From: Allolobophora icterica
Taxonomy: Eukaryota; Annelida; Clitellata; Crassiclitellata; Lumbricidae
Direction of reading: 5' to 3'
Assembly (NCBI GenBank): GCA_963556255.1
Contig: OY744615.1
Span: 49,176,356-49,240,355, forward strand
Length of the DNA: 64,000 bases
The notes beneath the pieces are model-generated. The model worked only from the letters and a program-made list of their open reading frames with translations. It made no database searches and was not told the DNA's origin. This document shows positions 11,881 to 23,900 of this stretch, piece after piece (within the stretch, counting starts at the first letter, position 1; every line of letters begins with the position of its first letter). The position numbers and the translations under genes were made by a program.

Positions 11881-11881
11881 T

Positions 11882-11882
11882 A

Positions 11883-11918
<36 letters not shown>

Positions 11919-11990
11919 AATATTAATATTATTGTTATTATTATTAGGCCTATTATTATTATTTTAAAATTATTATTATTATTTATTATC
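11882..11990. repeat. Imperfect (ATT)n microsatellite
   Basis: An ATT trinucleotide array with interruptions (AATATTAATATT, GGCC), directly left of a hAT element. Confidence 0.9.
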
Positions 11991-11998
11991 ATCAGCAG

Positions 11999-12144
11999 CA
12001 GTGGTGTAGTGGGGCGGGAACGCGGGGGAACGCCGTTCCCGCACTTTTTTCCATACTTACCTACCAAAGATTGCACTTTTTGCTACAGTTGCTACTTCAA
12101 TTTCTAGGCGTTCCCCCACTTCATTTTTTAGGACTACACCACTG
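11999..12144. mobile_element. hAT-type MITE, 146 bp, perfect 8-bp TSD
   Basis: The element starts CAGTGGTGTAGT and ends ACTACACCACTG, perfect 12-bp terminal inverted repeats. It is flanked by the identical octamer ATCAGCAG at 11991-11998 and 12145-12152. Eight-bp duplications and CAGNG ends are hallmarks of the hAT superfamily. There is no coding capacity, so it would have needed a transposase in trans. Internally it is rich in GGGAACG/CGTTCCC palindromes. Confidence 0.9.
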
Positions 12145-13253
12145 ATCAGCAGTAGGTAGCGGAATCGCTTCCCGCAACCCTCTCAAAGGTCCACTCAGCC
12201 TTTCATTTGCGACATGGCGCGTGTTGATATAGGACTTGATGGGCGCCTTCTATGGCTGCCGTAACAGCCTACAGTTAAAATTCGACTCCTGTAATAACTT
12301 AATTGTGATCATCCGTTCATACTGATTTGTAATCATACTGCGTGTGGCGTTCTGCGCCCGCCCGGACGCCTGCACTCTCGTTGCGCCGGGCGGGTTTCCG
12401 TGGGGGTGGTGACTCCAGCCCACTGCCCGTCTGGAGCCACCCCCGAGTCACTGCCTTGTGTACTTTAACCGTAAAATGGGGTGTTCACTATATCTCTGTC
12501 CATATTGAACGTTCCTATCAGAGGAGATTCAGGATTGGCCGCTTAAGAAAGGCAACACTATACCGTTCTATCTCGGGGTCTGACTCTGCTCTTTTCCGCG
12601 GTCGCCGGATGGGCAACGTCCTGCACATGGGCGCCCGCAGGATTTTTTTCAGGGGTGGTCAGTCACGGCCGGGAGCACTGGCGGCGATCTTGTTTGACAG
12701 GTGGGGGGACACTTTTGAACTGATCTGGGAAAAAGGTCAAACAAATTTTTGGCGCGGGAAATTTGATGACGTTTTTTCGGTGTTTCTTCTAAATTTGGGG
12801 GTCGGATGTATGGTGTGTCCCCCCACTGTAAAAGGTGGGGTCTTGTCCCCCTCCGGGATCGCCGCCCATGGCCGGGAGAGTTAGTTGTGTAATATATAAA
12901 TATGTCATTGATTTATTCAAATCACCGAATGCGATTAATACACTGCAAAGCATTGAAAGACACGTACGTAACTCTGTGTGCACCTCGTGTAGGACTAAAC
13001 CTTTCGCAGTGGTTTGCACTACCAATCGCCAAAGAAAACATTAGCTATAGGGCCTACAGAAGAAATGAATCCAGGCTAGCGTACATTTCAGTGAAATAAA
13101 GTTTGGCCAATAATACAATCTCATTTCTGAAGTCTGGACTTTGGAAGAGTGTCATTATGCTCAGAGGCCCGGGAAGTGTTTAAAAGTTGTGTGAGCCAAC
13201 CTCAGCCAAGTAAGCCGCATACAGACCTAAGATGGATAAAATTATCCATTATA

Positions 13254-13685
13254 TCTATATTAATAAAGCAGAAACTCTGTCTGTCCCTCTGTCACACCGA
13301 TCTGTGACCGGGATGCATTTCTACACCTTTCGACCTTTTCACTCCAAACCTTCACTACTGTCTCGGGGTGGGCATTACACACCCAGTGTGAGGCTTCGCG
13401 TCCCCCTATTTCACCGCTTCCATGGTGAAAACGGGCGAAAACCTCTGAAAACCCCCAATTCTGAAAATTTCGAGTCGACCTGTTTTCAGTCGCCAAGAAG
13501 ATTCTGTCCGTTTCACCGAAAATTCTCTGTCACCGGGACGCATTTATAAAGATTCGCCAGATGGCACAGCCGTAGAGATTTCACTTCACATTAACTGGTG
13601 GTGGTGGTGGTGGTGGTGGTGGTGGTGGTGGTGGTGGTGGTGGCGGCGGCTTATAACCCCGGGCAACGCCGGGTAAACCAGCTAG
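13254..13685 (+). mobile_element. Non-autonomous Helitron, 432 bp
   Basis: The 5' end is TCTATATTAATAAAGC preceded by A. The 3' end is CTAG followed by T, preceded by the hairpin CCCGGGCAACGCCGGG about 10 bp upstream. A 5' TC, 3' CTRR with subterminal hairpin, insertion between A and T and no target duplication together define Helitrons. The body has a (TGG)n tract at 13596-13642 and an internal imperfect duplication of a CTGTCAC...GGGA-GCATTT motif. No Rep/helicase is encoded. Confidence 0.88.
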
Positions 13686-13739
13686 TCTGATATAATCTAT
13701 AGGCCTAACTATATTTTTTTCATTTTCGTCATTTTCTAC

Positions 13740-14250
13740 AACCACAGGAGAAGTGTAAGCCCCCTTTCACACCTTTCACTTCCACTTGCTGCGGCGTCCT
13801 CGGCAAGCGCATCTGAATTTATAAAAAGCACACTGCAAACCCACCCACCTACAAGACACTCCAATCCTCCCATGCATGGAGGTTCCTATCTTCGTCAGTT
13901 ATTCACAGTCCAACTACGCTGCTCAACCCGCTCCTCATCCGCCCTAACACTTCGCCCTTCCGTCACCTCATCGCTAAACTTTGCAAATCGCTCTAAATTA
14001 GCCATAGCTGTTCTGCTTCTCTTGAATAAACTCTCACCAGAATTACGACAAATACTGGATCATTCCTACGAACTCACCAAAACCTTACCTCTTGTCATCT
14101 CTCCACATGGCTTTCACTCAAAACATAAAACACTGCTCTTTCACAGATCTTAACCTGCTTCCTCCTCTTCCACTTGCCTCCCTCACCGCTTCAATTCTAA
14201 ACTCCATCCACCGTAGCCGTCTGACTGATATATATATAACAGCTGTCTTA
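13740..14250 (+). mobile_element. LINE 3' fragment (SPxxFHSKxKTLLF type)
   Basis: The translated frame at 13872-14153 contains NKLSPELRQILDHSY and SPHGFHSKHKTLLFHRS, the usual end of one invertebrate L2/CR1-type ORF2. Sister fragments occur at 34395-34600, 42270-42465 and, on the minus strand, at 27690-27990 and 50677-50925. It lies inside the hAT-like element. Confidence 0.6.
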
Positions 14251-15112
14251 ATAATTAGTTGTCCTGTGTATTATCCCTATTTCCAAGTCCAGCCACTCTC
14301 TCTTCAGTCTTGTAGGATGATATATTGCGCGTGTCACCATCCTCCGCCTTTGAACCATGCAGAGAGAAACCCAAGCTATCTTTCAACAGCCAACACCTGT
14401 TTAACCTTTCCAGTATCCGTGATTCTCTGGGCAGTCGCCTTAGCTAGCTGACCCTAAGGTCAGAGCTGACATTGGCCGGCTCTAGGTAGGTTCCATTAGG
14501 CCTACTGTGTTATTTCTATTAATTCTATAGTGCATCAACTCTGGGGTTTCTCGTCAACAGCCAGCATTTGCTATTGCTTTCAAACTCAGAGAGTAAGGTT
14601 TTCAGTATCCATGATTCTTTTGGCAGTCACATCATGATTTCCAGGGGGGGTCACGCGACCCCCCTTGACCTGTGCTGCGGGCGCCCATGGTCCTGCAGGA
14701 TGGCCGTCCTTCAGAACAGGGTTCGTTCTCTTACCAGCAGGAGTCTTCCTCTTTTGTGTGCCTTCTTAGCTATACGGACTTCCTTCAACTCTCCACCTGA
14801 TCTAAACCTTGACGCACCATTATACATCTCGTGACTCTTGAACTATCGCCATTTATAAGGGACACCAAACGTTTTCTAAGTATCGGGAATAAGGAATACA
14901 TGCGACAAGTCTCTGCATCACGTCGTCTAGGCACGTGTCTATTGGGCAACTGTCAACGGTAACTCTCTTCGTCATGTCGTCTAGGCACTTGTCCATTGAA
15001 CAAACTCGTCTTCCCACTGTCACGTTTATCTCACTCCAATTCCGTGCAGGGCATACCGGCCTCACACGTATATTGTCATGCACCACATTTACGGAGTAGG
15101 CCTAAGTTTCCT

Positions 15113-15688
15113 CAGTGATGGGCAATAGTTAACTAAAAAGTTGCTAACTTTTAGTTTAACTAAAAAAATTTAGTTAAGGATGAAGTTTAACTAAATAAAA
15201 ATAGTTTAGTTAAAACCATAGTTTAACTAAAAAATTTTAGTTGCTAACTAAAAAGTTTAACTAAAAAATCAGCAATATGCAACTATTTTTCCCAATGAAC
15301 ATTGAACACTGCCAACAACTCAACGCGAAACTTATTGATTAACACTGCATGGTTTCAGCATTAACAGCCTGTGTTTTCAAATTCATACACTACTTACAGT
15401 AGCCTACGCCTGTAACTGTATGCTAGAAGAGTACACATTGCATGGTATGATGGTTTGAAGGTGAAATTGTCATTGACGCTCTGCATTATTACAGTTCACT
15501 TAACCTCTGTTATTGTAAAAATTGTTTGTCGTAAAAAGTTGGAAAAAAGTTGGAAAAAGTTTAACTACTTTTTTTTAGTTTAGTTAACTACTTTTCAAAA
15601 TTAGTTGCCAACTTTAGTTAAACTATATTTTTTTAGTTGGAAAATAGTTTTAGTTTAACTAAAAAAAATAGTTTAGTGCCCATCACTG
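15113..15688. mobile_element. hAT-type element, 576 bp, TTTAGTTAAACTAAAA-rich
   Basis: The ends are CAGTGATGGGCA and TGCCCATCACTG, perfect 12-bp inverted repeats, with the octamer AGTTTCCT on both sides (15105-15112 and 15689-15696). About 150 bp at each end is built from many overlapping copies of TAGTTAAACTA/TTAGTTAACTAA. These are palindromic and mirrored between the two ends, and the centre is unique AT-rich DNA. There is no coding capacity. Confidence 0.9.
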
Positions 15689-15889
15689 AGTTTCCTTACC
15701 CGTCTTCTGTATTGGCAAATGTCGACCAACACAGTGATAAATTCTGCTTCGAGAGATAACGGTAAGGGTATCTACGGCACTCTGATAGTGAGGGTCCTCT
15801 CTCTAAAACCTTCCTATCTACACACAGAACTTCATCCCGACCTACGCACGAGGGGGCCCGGTCTCGCACTTCAGTCAGTTCTCAGAACT

Positions 15890-17870
15890 GCGTGTTACGA
15901 CAAGCAAATATGTTTCTACCTGGGTATCCGACTACCCGGACTTTCACGTATCGCACTATTGGTCTGCTTTATTATTTCCCTTCATACATGGGATTATTGT
16001 ACTCCTCACCTAGGGACTCTGACTAGCTGAATCTCGCTGGGAAACGCGGTCGTGTCTCTTTCGGACCTGGGTACCCGACTACCCGATCCGAACTTTGAGG
16101 TTAATCTCTTCCTCTTGGTCTGATTTATTCTACCGTTTACCCGGAACTCGCGTACTCTTCATCTAGGGATCTGGCCCGCTGTATCTTCTCGTTGCGGCGT
16201 ATCCCTACCCGGTTTACATAACCTTTTACACGGTTGTGTTTTCCCGGGAGCTCACAGACTCGTAGGCTTCATTTCTGAGTACACAGACTCGATTCTACTA
16301 ACGGTACCAATGGAGTAACTATCAGTACTGTTACCCCATTATTTCACACAGACCTGTGTTTTCACTTCCCACTGCGGGAAGTTTCCTGTATTCCACGCAC
16401 CTGAACGAACCACGGTCAGATTGTACGGGCAGTTCCCCGAACTCAGAAGTTTGCAGTTAGTTCCGCGAGCCAAGATTTGCGGTAGACAGGAGTTAGGTAG
16501 GCCAAAGAAAGATATGCGGGAAAACCGCGGGAGTAACTATGACGGAGCTAGGTAAAGAAAGAAACTTGCCGGTAGACCGCGAGTTAAGATTTAGCGTAGA
16601 AATGTGTAATTGTTTATTTTGAATTGTATACTCTAATATGTATAGGCTTTTATGTGTAGTTGAGATATTTCGGTTTGACCGCGAGTTGAGTGATTGCGGT
16701 TAGTCCCGCGAGTTAAAAGGAAGGCGGGTAGTTTACCCGATGTTATCAAACGGAACCAACGGGGTCACCCTCCCCGTACATATCGAACTGTCACCATCGG
16801 GGACTTGCCTTCCCCGTTTTTATACAGACCTGTGTATCGAACGGAACCACCGGGGTCTTGCCCCGTCTTTATCGAACGTCACCAACGGGGTCTGCTTCCC
16901 CGTACTTTCGAACGGAATCAACCTGGTAACTCTCCCCTGTACACGTCGAGCAGTCACCAACGGATCTGCTTCCCCGTCTTTACCGAGTAAGACCTGTGTT
17001 TTCTTTATTACTCAAGATCGGTTTCCTACCCGAGGTTTACTCAGCCTGTTAAACTTCCACAGTCGGGATTCAGACCGGCTCGCGATCTAACGGCAGGGTG
17101 GGCCCCAAACCTGTCGAATCGGCGGTCAATCCAACACCCAAGAGTGATTAGTTTTGCTGAAACTCGGGATCGCACTGGTTATCTTTTTACTGACGATACT
17201 TGAACCGAGTTATCACCAACGGCGGGGTCTTTGCCCGCGTATCTCTAACGGCTACCACCGGGTCTTTGCCCGTGTATCTCTGACTGTCAACAGCGGGACT
17301 TTGCCTGTGTATCTCTAACGGTCCGCCACCGGTCTTTGACCGTGTATCTCAAACGGTCAACAGCGCGGTCTTTCCCGAGGTTTATCATACGGTCACCAGC
17401 GAACTCTTTGCCCAGGTATCTCAGACGGTCACGATGGGGTCTTTGCCCGTGTATCTCAGACACCAGCGGGGACTTTGCCCGTGTATCCTCAGACAGACAC
17501 CAGCGGGAACTTTACCCGTGTATCTCCGACACCAGCGGGAACTTTGCCTGTGTATCTCTGACACCAGCGGGAACTTTGCCCGTGTATCTCCGACAGACAC
17601 CAGCGGGGACTTTACCCGTGTATCTCAGATACCAGCGGGGACTTTTCCCCGTCTTTACCGATAAAGACCTGTGAGCCTTTATTCCTCACGATCGGTCTTT
17701 TTCCCGTATGTATCGCACCAGACATCAACCGGGTCTTTCCCGTATTCACTGATCGGAACCGCCGGGGTCTTTCCCCGGACTATCAACGGTAACCAGCGGG
17801 GTCGCCTTCCCCGTATTTACTGATACAGACCTGTGAGCCTTTATTTCTCACGATCGGTCTTTCCCCGAAT
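15890..17870 (+). repeat. Field of short GC-stem hairpins / degenerate minisatellite
   Basis: From about 16740 to 17870 a unit of roughly 32-45 bp recurs with much variation: an ACCANCGGGG block, a 4-8 nt T-rich loop, a CCCCGT block, then a TATCT-type spacer. Each unit folds as a small stem, for example GCGGGGTCTTTGCCCGC. A longer motif, GACCTGTGAGCCTTTATT with CACGATCGGTCTTT, recurs near 16985, 17665 and 17825. Further left (16040-16740) other small stems occur, such as GCGGTAGACCGC, GCGGTTAGTCCCGC and CGGGTAGTTTACCCG. The open frames over the array change with the repeat and look fortuitous. I do not recognise the family. Confidence 0.6.
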
Positions 17871-18231
17871 CAGCCTTCCATGATCAGACTCGGTACTGCT
17901 CGCGATCTACAACAGAGCGGGCCCTTACTCCGTTGGATCGACGCTTTGCCAGCACTGGTCAGACCGCGTTTGGAGCGGCTGTCACTCGGGAGCGCACTGA
18001 TTAGCCTTGTACCGGACGCCGTGTCCGTAAAATCATTCGTAACCGAACCGGTAACCAACGACACTAAAGCACCGTGTCGCTTTACATGCAGAGCGCAGTA
18101 ACGCCGCTCTACAATATAAGCAAAACACCGTGAGGCAGTCTTTACTTATCCCTCGCCACACTATACCGTGGCTTGTTCCTTATATAGGCCTACTAGCCTA
18201 CGCACACCTTCTCAAATACAGGTGTCTAAGA

Positions 18232-19076
18232 CAGCGGTTCCCAAACTTCTCAGTGTGACGGACCGGCAGGAATTCACTTTCAATGCGACGGACCGGCAGG
18301 AATTTTCCCATTGCAGCAGGACCGATACCCAATTTATCAGTTTTATTTCTTTCTCAATCACTAAAGATGTATTAATTATAAGATTTAAAAAACGAGAATT
18401 AGGCTAAAACAAATCTTGGAATATGGTACAAATTATAAAGTTACATTGAAAGGAGCGGATATTGTTGGGAAAATGTCACAAATTTAACCACAGTTCTAAT
18501 TATAAAATAAGTTGTAAGCAAGTTAATGTGATACGAAATAATATCATATTCACTGGTCCAATTATAATATGAATCAAAACTTTGCATTTTGTTTAAAAGA
18601 AATATAAATAATTCATGCTAATGCTTTTCATTAACATATTTATTATATTTTATTCTTGTAATTTTCAAATTTATAATATATTGTACTTACAATACCAAAC
18701 CTAAAAGTAGACGCGTCTATTGACGAAAGCAGTGACCAAATTATTAAAGACGAAAGAGATACGTCACATCCGGTTTCTAATTGCCGGTCAAAAACCCAAA
18801 TGTTACGAGCAAAATTTCTAGTAAAGGTGAACAACATCTATTTGACCTGTCAGCAATTCGTCGAGAAACTATTTATTCGGCAGTTTTAGTTTACAATAGC
18901 TGAAATACATTCACTTCCAGAACAAATCTTAATTTATGAGGCAATCGTGTTTTTGAAGATAGTTCGAAGCGACACCCAATCGAGAAAACGTAGCTTTTCC
19001 TGACTCACTTCGCGGACCGGCAACTGAGGGCTCGCGGACCGGCACCGGTCCGCGGACCATAGTTTGGGAACCACTG
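18232..19076. mobile_element. Non-autonomous hAT element, 845 bp
   Basis: The ends read CAGCGGTTCCCAAACT and AGTTTGGGAACCACTG, the Charlie-like hAT terminus, with one mismatch. The octamer GTCTAAGA is present on both sides (18224-18231 and 19077-19084). GGACCGGCA motifs recur near both ends as subterminal repeats. The interior is AT-rich with no transposase frame. Confidence 0.92.
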
Positions 19077-19397
19077 GTCTAAGATATAGAAATCTAACTA
19101 TTATACTAAGCGTCGCCCTAGCTCTAGGCATTATTTATTGGACCGAAAGGCGTATTAAATTATACTAATTAATAATTTCAATCACTAAAACGGAAAAATT
19201 AACTACAACTCAAGTATTAATAGATTTTAATATCACGCTAGCGCTACCATCTACGCATCGGCCGCTGGTGCCCTCTGATGCAGTACGTTGCTGGATACCG
19301 CGTCAACAAGAAAGCTATTATTGATAAAACCTACATTCCAGCCCTGTGGCCTGTCCGCCACACTGCGTAATTGTCAGTTTGAAGATATTAAACGAAG

Positions 19398-19590
<193 letters not shown>

Positions 19591-19639
19591 TTATTATTAT
19601 ATTGTAGGCCTATAAATAGGTCCGCAAAGGTTCACCAGT

Positions 19640-19930
19640 CACTCTAGTACAGAGTAAAACGGGGAGGCGACCTGACCGACGTCTCTGTTGAGCGTAGACT
19701 CGGATCCGACCTGGGCTGGTGAACCAAAGTCCTCCGTGCCCACCTTCTCGTGGTGCGGACCGTTGGTACCCTTCCTAGGAAGGGGAACGAACGGGCACGG
19801 CAGGCAAAACCAGGGGAAGGCAATGGCAAACCACCCCTGTTAACTTGCCAAGAAAATCGTCATGAGACGGTGGAGTGTGTTCACCAGGACGATCGCTAGA
19901 GCTCCACGAGCTGACAGCACAAGGTGACAA
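19640..19930 (+). repeat. SINE-like repeat with conserved core
   Basis: This segment contains GGGGAAGGCAATGGCAAACC followed by a CACCCCTGTTA stretch. A related core (GGAAGGCAACGGGAAACCAC) lies on the minus strand of the tRNA-derived repeat at 20130-20392. Sharing of this block by two otherwise different repeats suggests a SINE superfamily core domain. Its own head is not clearly tRNA-like. Confidence 0.4.
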
Positions 19931-20129
19931 GGTGAGGCCTATAAATAGGTGAAATCTGTCTGTTACATTTTTTTATAGAAAACTCCGCCACTGTTCGTAC
20001 TCTGACAGTGCCAGTCCCAAGCCTGGATAAAGGAGGAGGGCGGCGCTAATCATCTTTGTTATGACACAGCGTCGTTAAACTGAAACTGCTACTGTTACAT
20101 TTTATGGTTTGTTTTAGAATGTTTGTAAT

Positions 20130-20392
20130 TTTGTGTTATTGATGAGTTTTCTTTCTGACAATGTCCGTTGTTGCTGGATCAATGATGAGTTCTCTGCCGA
20201 AGGCAGGTCCATTGGCTTTACGCCACCTGGGGATGAGATGAGTGAGGTGGTTTCCCGTTGCCTTCCTCACAGACAATTGTGGGTGAGCAACTTGTCCAAG
20301 GTCGCTAGACGCAGTGGCTTGAGGTAGATTCGAACCTGCGACCCTTCGGTTACAAGGCACAGAACGTACCACTACACCACCGCGTCCCACGC
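20130..20392 (-). mobile_element. tRNA-derived SINE with cloverleaf-like head
   Basis: Read from 20390 leftward, the sequence begins GGGACGCGGTGG, carries an A-box-like GGTGTAGTGGTACG and a good B box GGTTCGAATCT at tRNA spacing, then the shared core block. It is not a functional tRNA, because the acceptor stem does not close. The TMEM263-like gene begins about 530 bp to its right. Confidence 0.7.
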
Positions 20393-20918
20393 TGGATCAA
20401 TAAACAGTTGAAAAAAATTGTTATAATTATTATTATTGATGTTGTTATCATTATTATGGTCCTTATAATTAAGTGAAGGCCATATAATTATTTAGTTGTA
20501 TAAAAAGTCCTTGAGTGAAGGCTTAGACGGAAAACCGGAAATAGGTTTGCCAATCCTGGAGCGAAAAGGGTTAGTTGTAAACAAAGGCTGAAAGCGATGC
20601 GCTGCCTGGATCGTAAGAATTTCTGGTTTTTATTAGGTTTAGGTCAGTTTTTTAAAACCCATTCGGTTGAATTTTGTGTTGGGATGAAGTTCCTTGATTT
20701 TGCGCAATATGAGAGAATAATCGCAGCTTATAATTAGTTATTTTATTTTCCGAATGCGATTAAGTCGTAAAGGGACTGATTGTAACTTGACGTTATCTTT
20801 GATCAGTTCGTTAAGCAAGGCAGCGGCTGCGACGGCGGCGGTGGCCACGTAGACTGATGATGATCGACAGCTGCTGTTGACAGTCTGTTTTCTAAAGAAG
20901 AAACTTGTTTCTGTGGAA

Positions 20919-23900
20919 ATGAAACCTGAAACAAAGAGCACATCAGCTGAAGGAGTTCCTTCGCTGCATCGGGTGAGACGTCAATTTTCTGTGAGCGGTA
21001 TTATGGTTTGTTACGGTTCTGAAAACTTACGTTGCGCTAATATGTCAAGTGATGCCCATGATAAATTTAGCGAGTGATCTTCGATAAGAAACAACAAACT
21101 TGGTTCGAGTTTACTTCTAATTTTTAGAGTTGCGTGCTTGAATTTACTATGACTTACAGTTGACTTTTTGACAGTTTCGAGTTCTCCACTATATTGCAAT
21201 TTGAGTTTCATGTACTGACCTTAGGTAAGTCACGACAATAGTGCATTGCCATTTATATGCCACATTTTACGTACTTAAGTAAGTAAGTAAATATATTCTT
21301 TATTAATACCAACTGCTTATACTGCACTTTGGTTTACATGTAGTTTATACAAAATAAAGCATTCTTGTCAGAAATGTTTTCCTCATTTAATTGTCCGCTC
21401 TAGGCATAGTTGGTCATGCAGTCTTCGCCTTGTGGAATAGTGCTCTGGCCTCAGCGGTGGGAGATGATGGTTCAGCACATGGCCCTCGTCATGCAATACC
21501 GCTGCAAAGAGGCCCCCATCTGCAAGGCTACATAAGAGATGCCATATATGGGTATCCTGGTAAAGACATGCATTTATCAAAAACTTTTAAGGGGTGTCTT
21601 GTCAGAATTTGGCTCTAGGTGAGTCTGGGTGAAACTCGGCTGTGCTATGGTGGAAAGAGGATAGGATGGCAATAGTGGTTGTGGGATGTTGCTGAATTGG
21701 ATACTGGATAGGATTGTTTGAATGTTTTCAGTCTCATGTGAGATGATGTAGACGAGAGGGTAAGCAGAGAAGACCTTGCATGCGAGAACAGACAATCGAG
21801 TCTAAAATAAGAAACAAAGAATTAACAAACTAATGGACATCCTTTTGAAATTCATAACAAGAGCTGGTTAGGCATAGATTAAGGTTATTGGTTATTGAAC
21901 CATAGTTAAGAACTAAGACTAACAATCAACCATCCGATGTTAAGTAATAGTGTGAGTTTAGAAGAAGAAGCTGCTGCTCTAAAGGCTTCTGCATACATGT
22001 TTATTTGTCACTCGCTATCTCAGTTGGAATGGTTTACTCTGCTGGGCACACAACCTGTAATCTCCAATTGCCTGCCTTTATTTATGGATCTCATCTCAGT
22101 CAGCAAACAGACCAAAGATACACGTGAAGGTCTGAGAGGATCTCTTGTCTGTTGTGCTGGTGAACATCCAGAATATTAGTTACACTGCCATTTCCTCTTA
22201 GTGCGTTTGAAATGTCTGTTGTTCAGTTTCAAACAAGTTAACCTGTAGCATTAGCAGTACAACTTTGATATATGGGCGATTCGCTGACGTCTGTCTAAAC
22301 TAGTATCCTTCTCGAATCAACACTGTTGAGTATACATATATGGGACTAAGTGGTTTGCAGACTCTTATGCCGGAGTCATTTGGTCGGTGGTCAAGGTCAG
22401 TTAAACAAATGTTTGAGATTTAATCACTTGAATCATTAATTGATTATTTTGACTTTTATGCAACTCCTTGTTGTTTCTGTTGCTTCCATAGCATGAGGCG
22501 CATTCTGTCAAGGAATCGGATGAACATCTGGGTCTCATAGAGGTCGATGGCAAAGAGGTCAACGAGGTGGAGGAAGATGCAGAGGAAGGGGCTGGATGTC
22601 AGGCAAAAAGTGATAAGAAGACTGATGAGGCTCTGGGTAACTCATGCTAGACTGGCCTTTCCATTGTCAATGCAATTTTGTGTTGCTTTGGAATCTAATC
22701 TAATCTCAGTGCTTCTGTAGCCCTAGCATATGCTAGAGCACAAAGAAGAATCAGTTGGTGGTTGCTTTGAACAAGTACAACTGTAGTCCACTATTATTTC
22801 TATCAGTTGGAGAAGGTTGTTGTAAGTCAGTTAAGGGTTAGAGAGACCAGGCTACTTTTGGTTTAGCGAGTTGAAGGCGAGGGACGAGTCTTAGGATTGG
22901 ACCTCAACCGGATTAAAGAACTGACAGAACCTAGGACAGAAACCCAGAGCTGAGAACAGCTGAGAACGCTGGTCGTGTGTGAAATATGGCAATCTGATGA
23001 CTGAGGACTGTGTCAGATGACTGAATACAATGTTATTGCTTGTGGTCCTGAGAAACGAAGGAAACGACTGGCTTAAGTGTAAGGGTTTGTCAGCTGTAGG
23101 ACAAATTTTAAACTGAATTCTCACCTTTGATTGGCAGCCAATGTAAGTGTGTTATAGGCGTTGACATTAATTAGGTTCTTTATACAGGCACTTGTTGGAG
23201 AATGCTGGACGACTTGTTACTGGTAACGTTTAGCTTATCATATTGGCAATTCGTTTTAAGAAAGCAAAAAGCAATCTGCTTTTCTGGCTGCATAATGTCT
23301 TGATGTTTGTGCATCGTCAGAGTGATTCTAGTTAAGAGGGTTGTGTGTTGACTTGTGCTGACATTCTGCTGTCTGTGTACAGCATTGATTGACATAGAAT
23401 GGCACGTGCTGTGTCAGACATCTGACCTTTCACTCTGACCACCTGTTGATGGTGACTCATTCATGATGACTCGTTGTTTGCATTGTTTTATGTTTCTCTC
23501 TAAGCAAATGATCATTTCGTATGGAAGTCTAGTTGAATGAAGAATTATTTCTCCTTAAAGCAGTGGCGTTTAACCCCCCCCCCCACCCACCTGGAATTGG
23601 AAAAGAAACCCCCACTCTGTCCGACTTATATACACGCATAAGAGGCTCAGATGTCACTCAGAACTGTAAATTAATTTATTATAATATACATCAGCATCAC
23701 GCATGGTCCATAACAAAAGTTAATACGAGCTAAAAAAAACTGAAATAAGAAGTTATTATACTATAAATGTTCAGTAAAACTGTGTTCTGACCAGTTACAT
23801 TAAACCCACTCTTCTGGCAACCGTGGGAGATCGTTCTCTCCCCCCTCCCACCCGTTGATAGACGCTACTGTCTTAAAGACAGTTCATTCTTTCAAAGTGA

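Larger units (their letters stand above)
12626..14689. mobile_element. Non-autonomous hAT-like element with nested insertions
   Basis: The left end CATGGGCGCCCGCAG and right end CTGCGGGCGCCCATG are perfect 15-bp inverted repeats. The octamer GTCCTGCA flanks both sides (12618-12625 and 14690-14697). The interior has no transposase. It contains a Helitron at 13254-13685 and a LINE fragment at about 13740-14250, so much of the 2.06 kb is secondary insertion. The terminus is not a canonical hAT CAG end, so the family call rests mainly on the 8-bp duplication. Confidence 0.7.

Noticed and set aside
20319..20392. Functional tRNA gene on the minus strand
   Set aside because: A and B boxes are good, but the acceptor stem does not close and it is fused to a SINE body.
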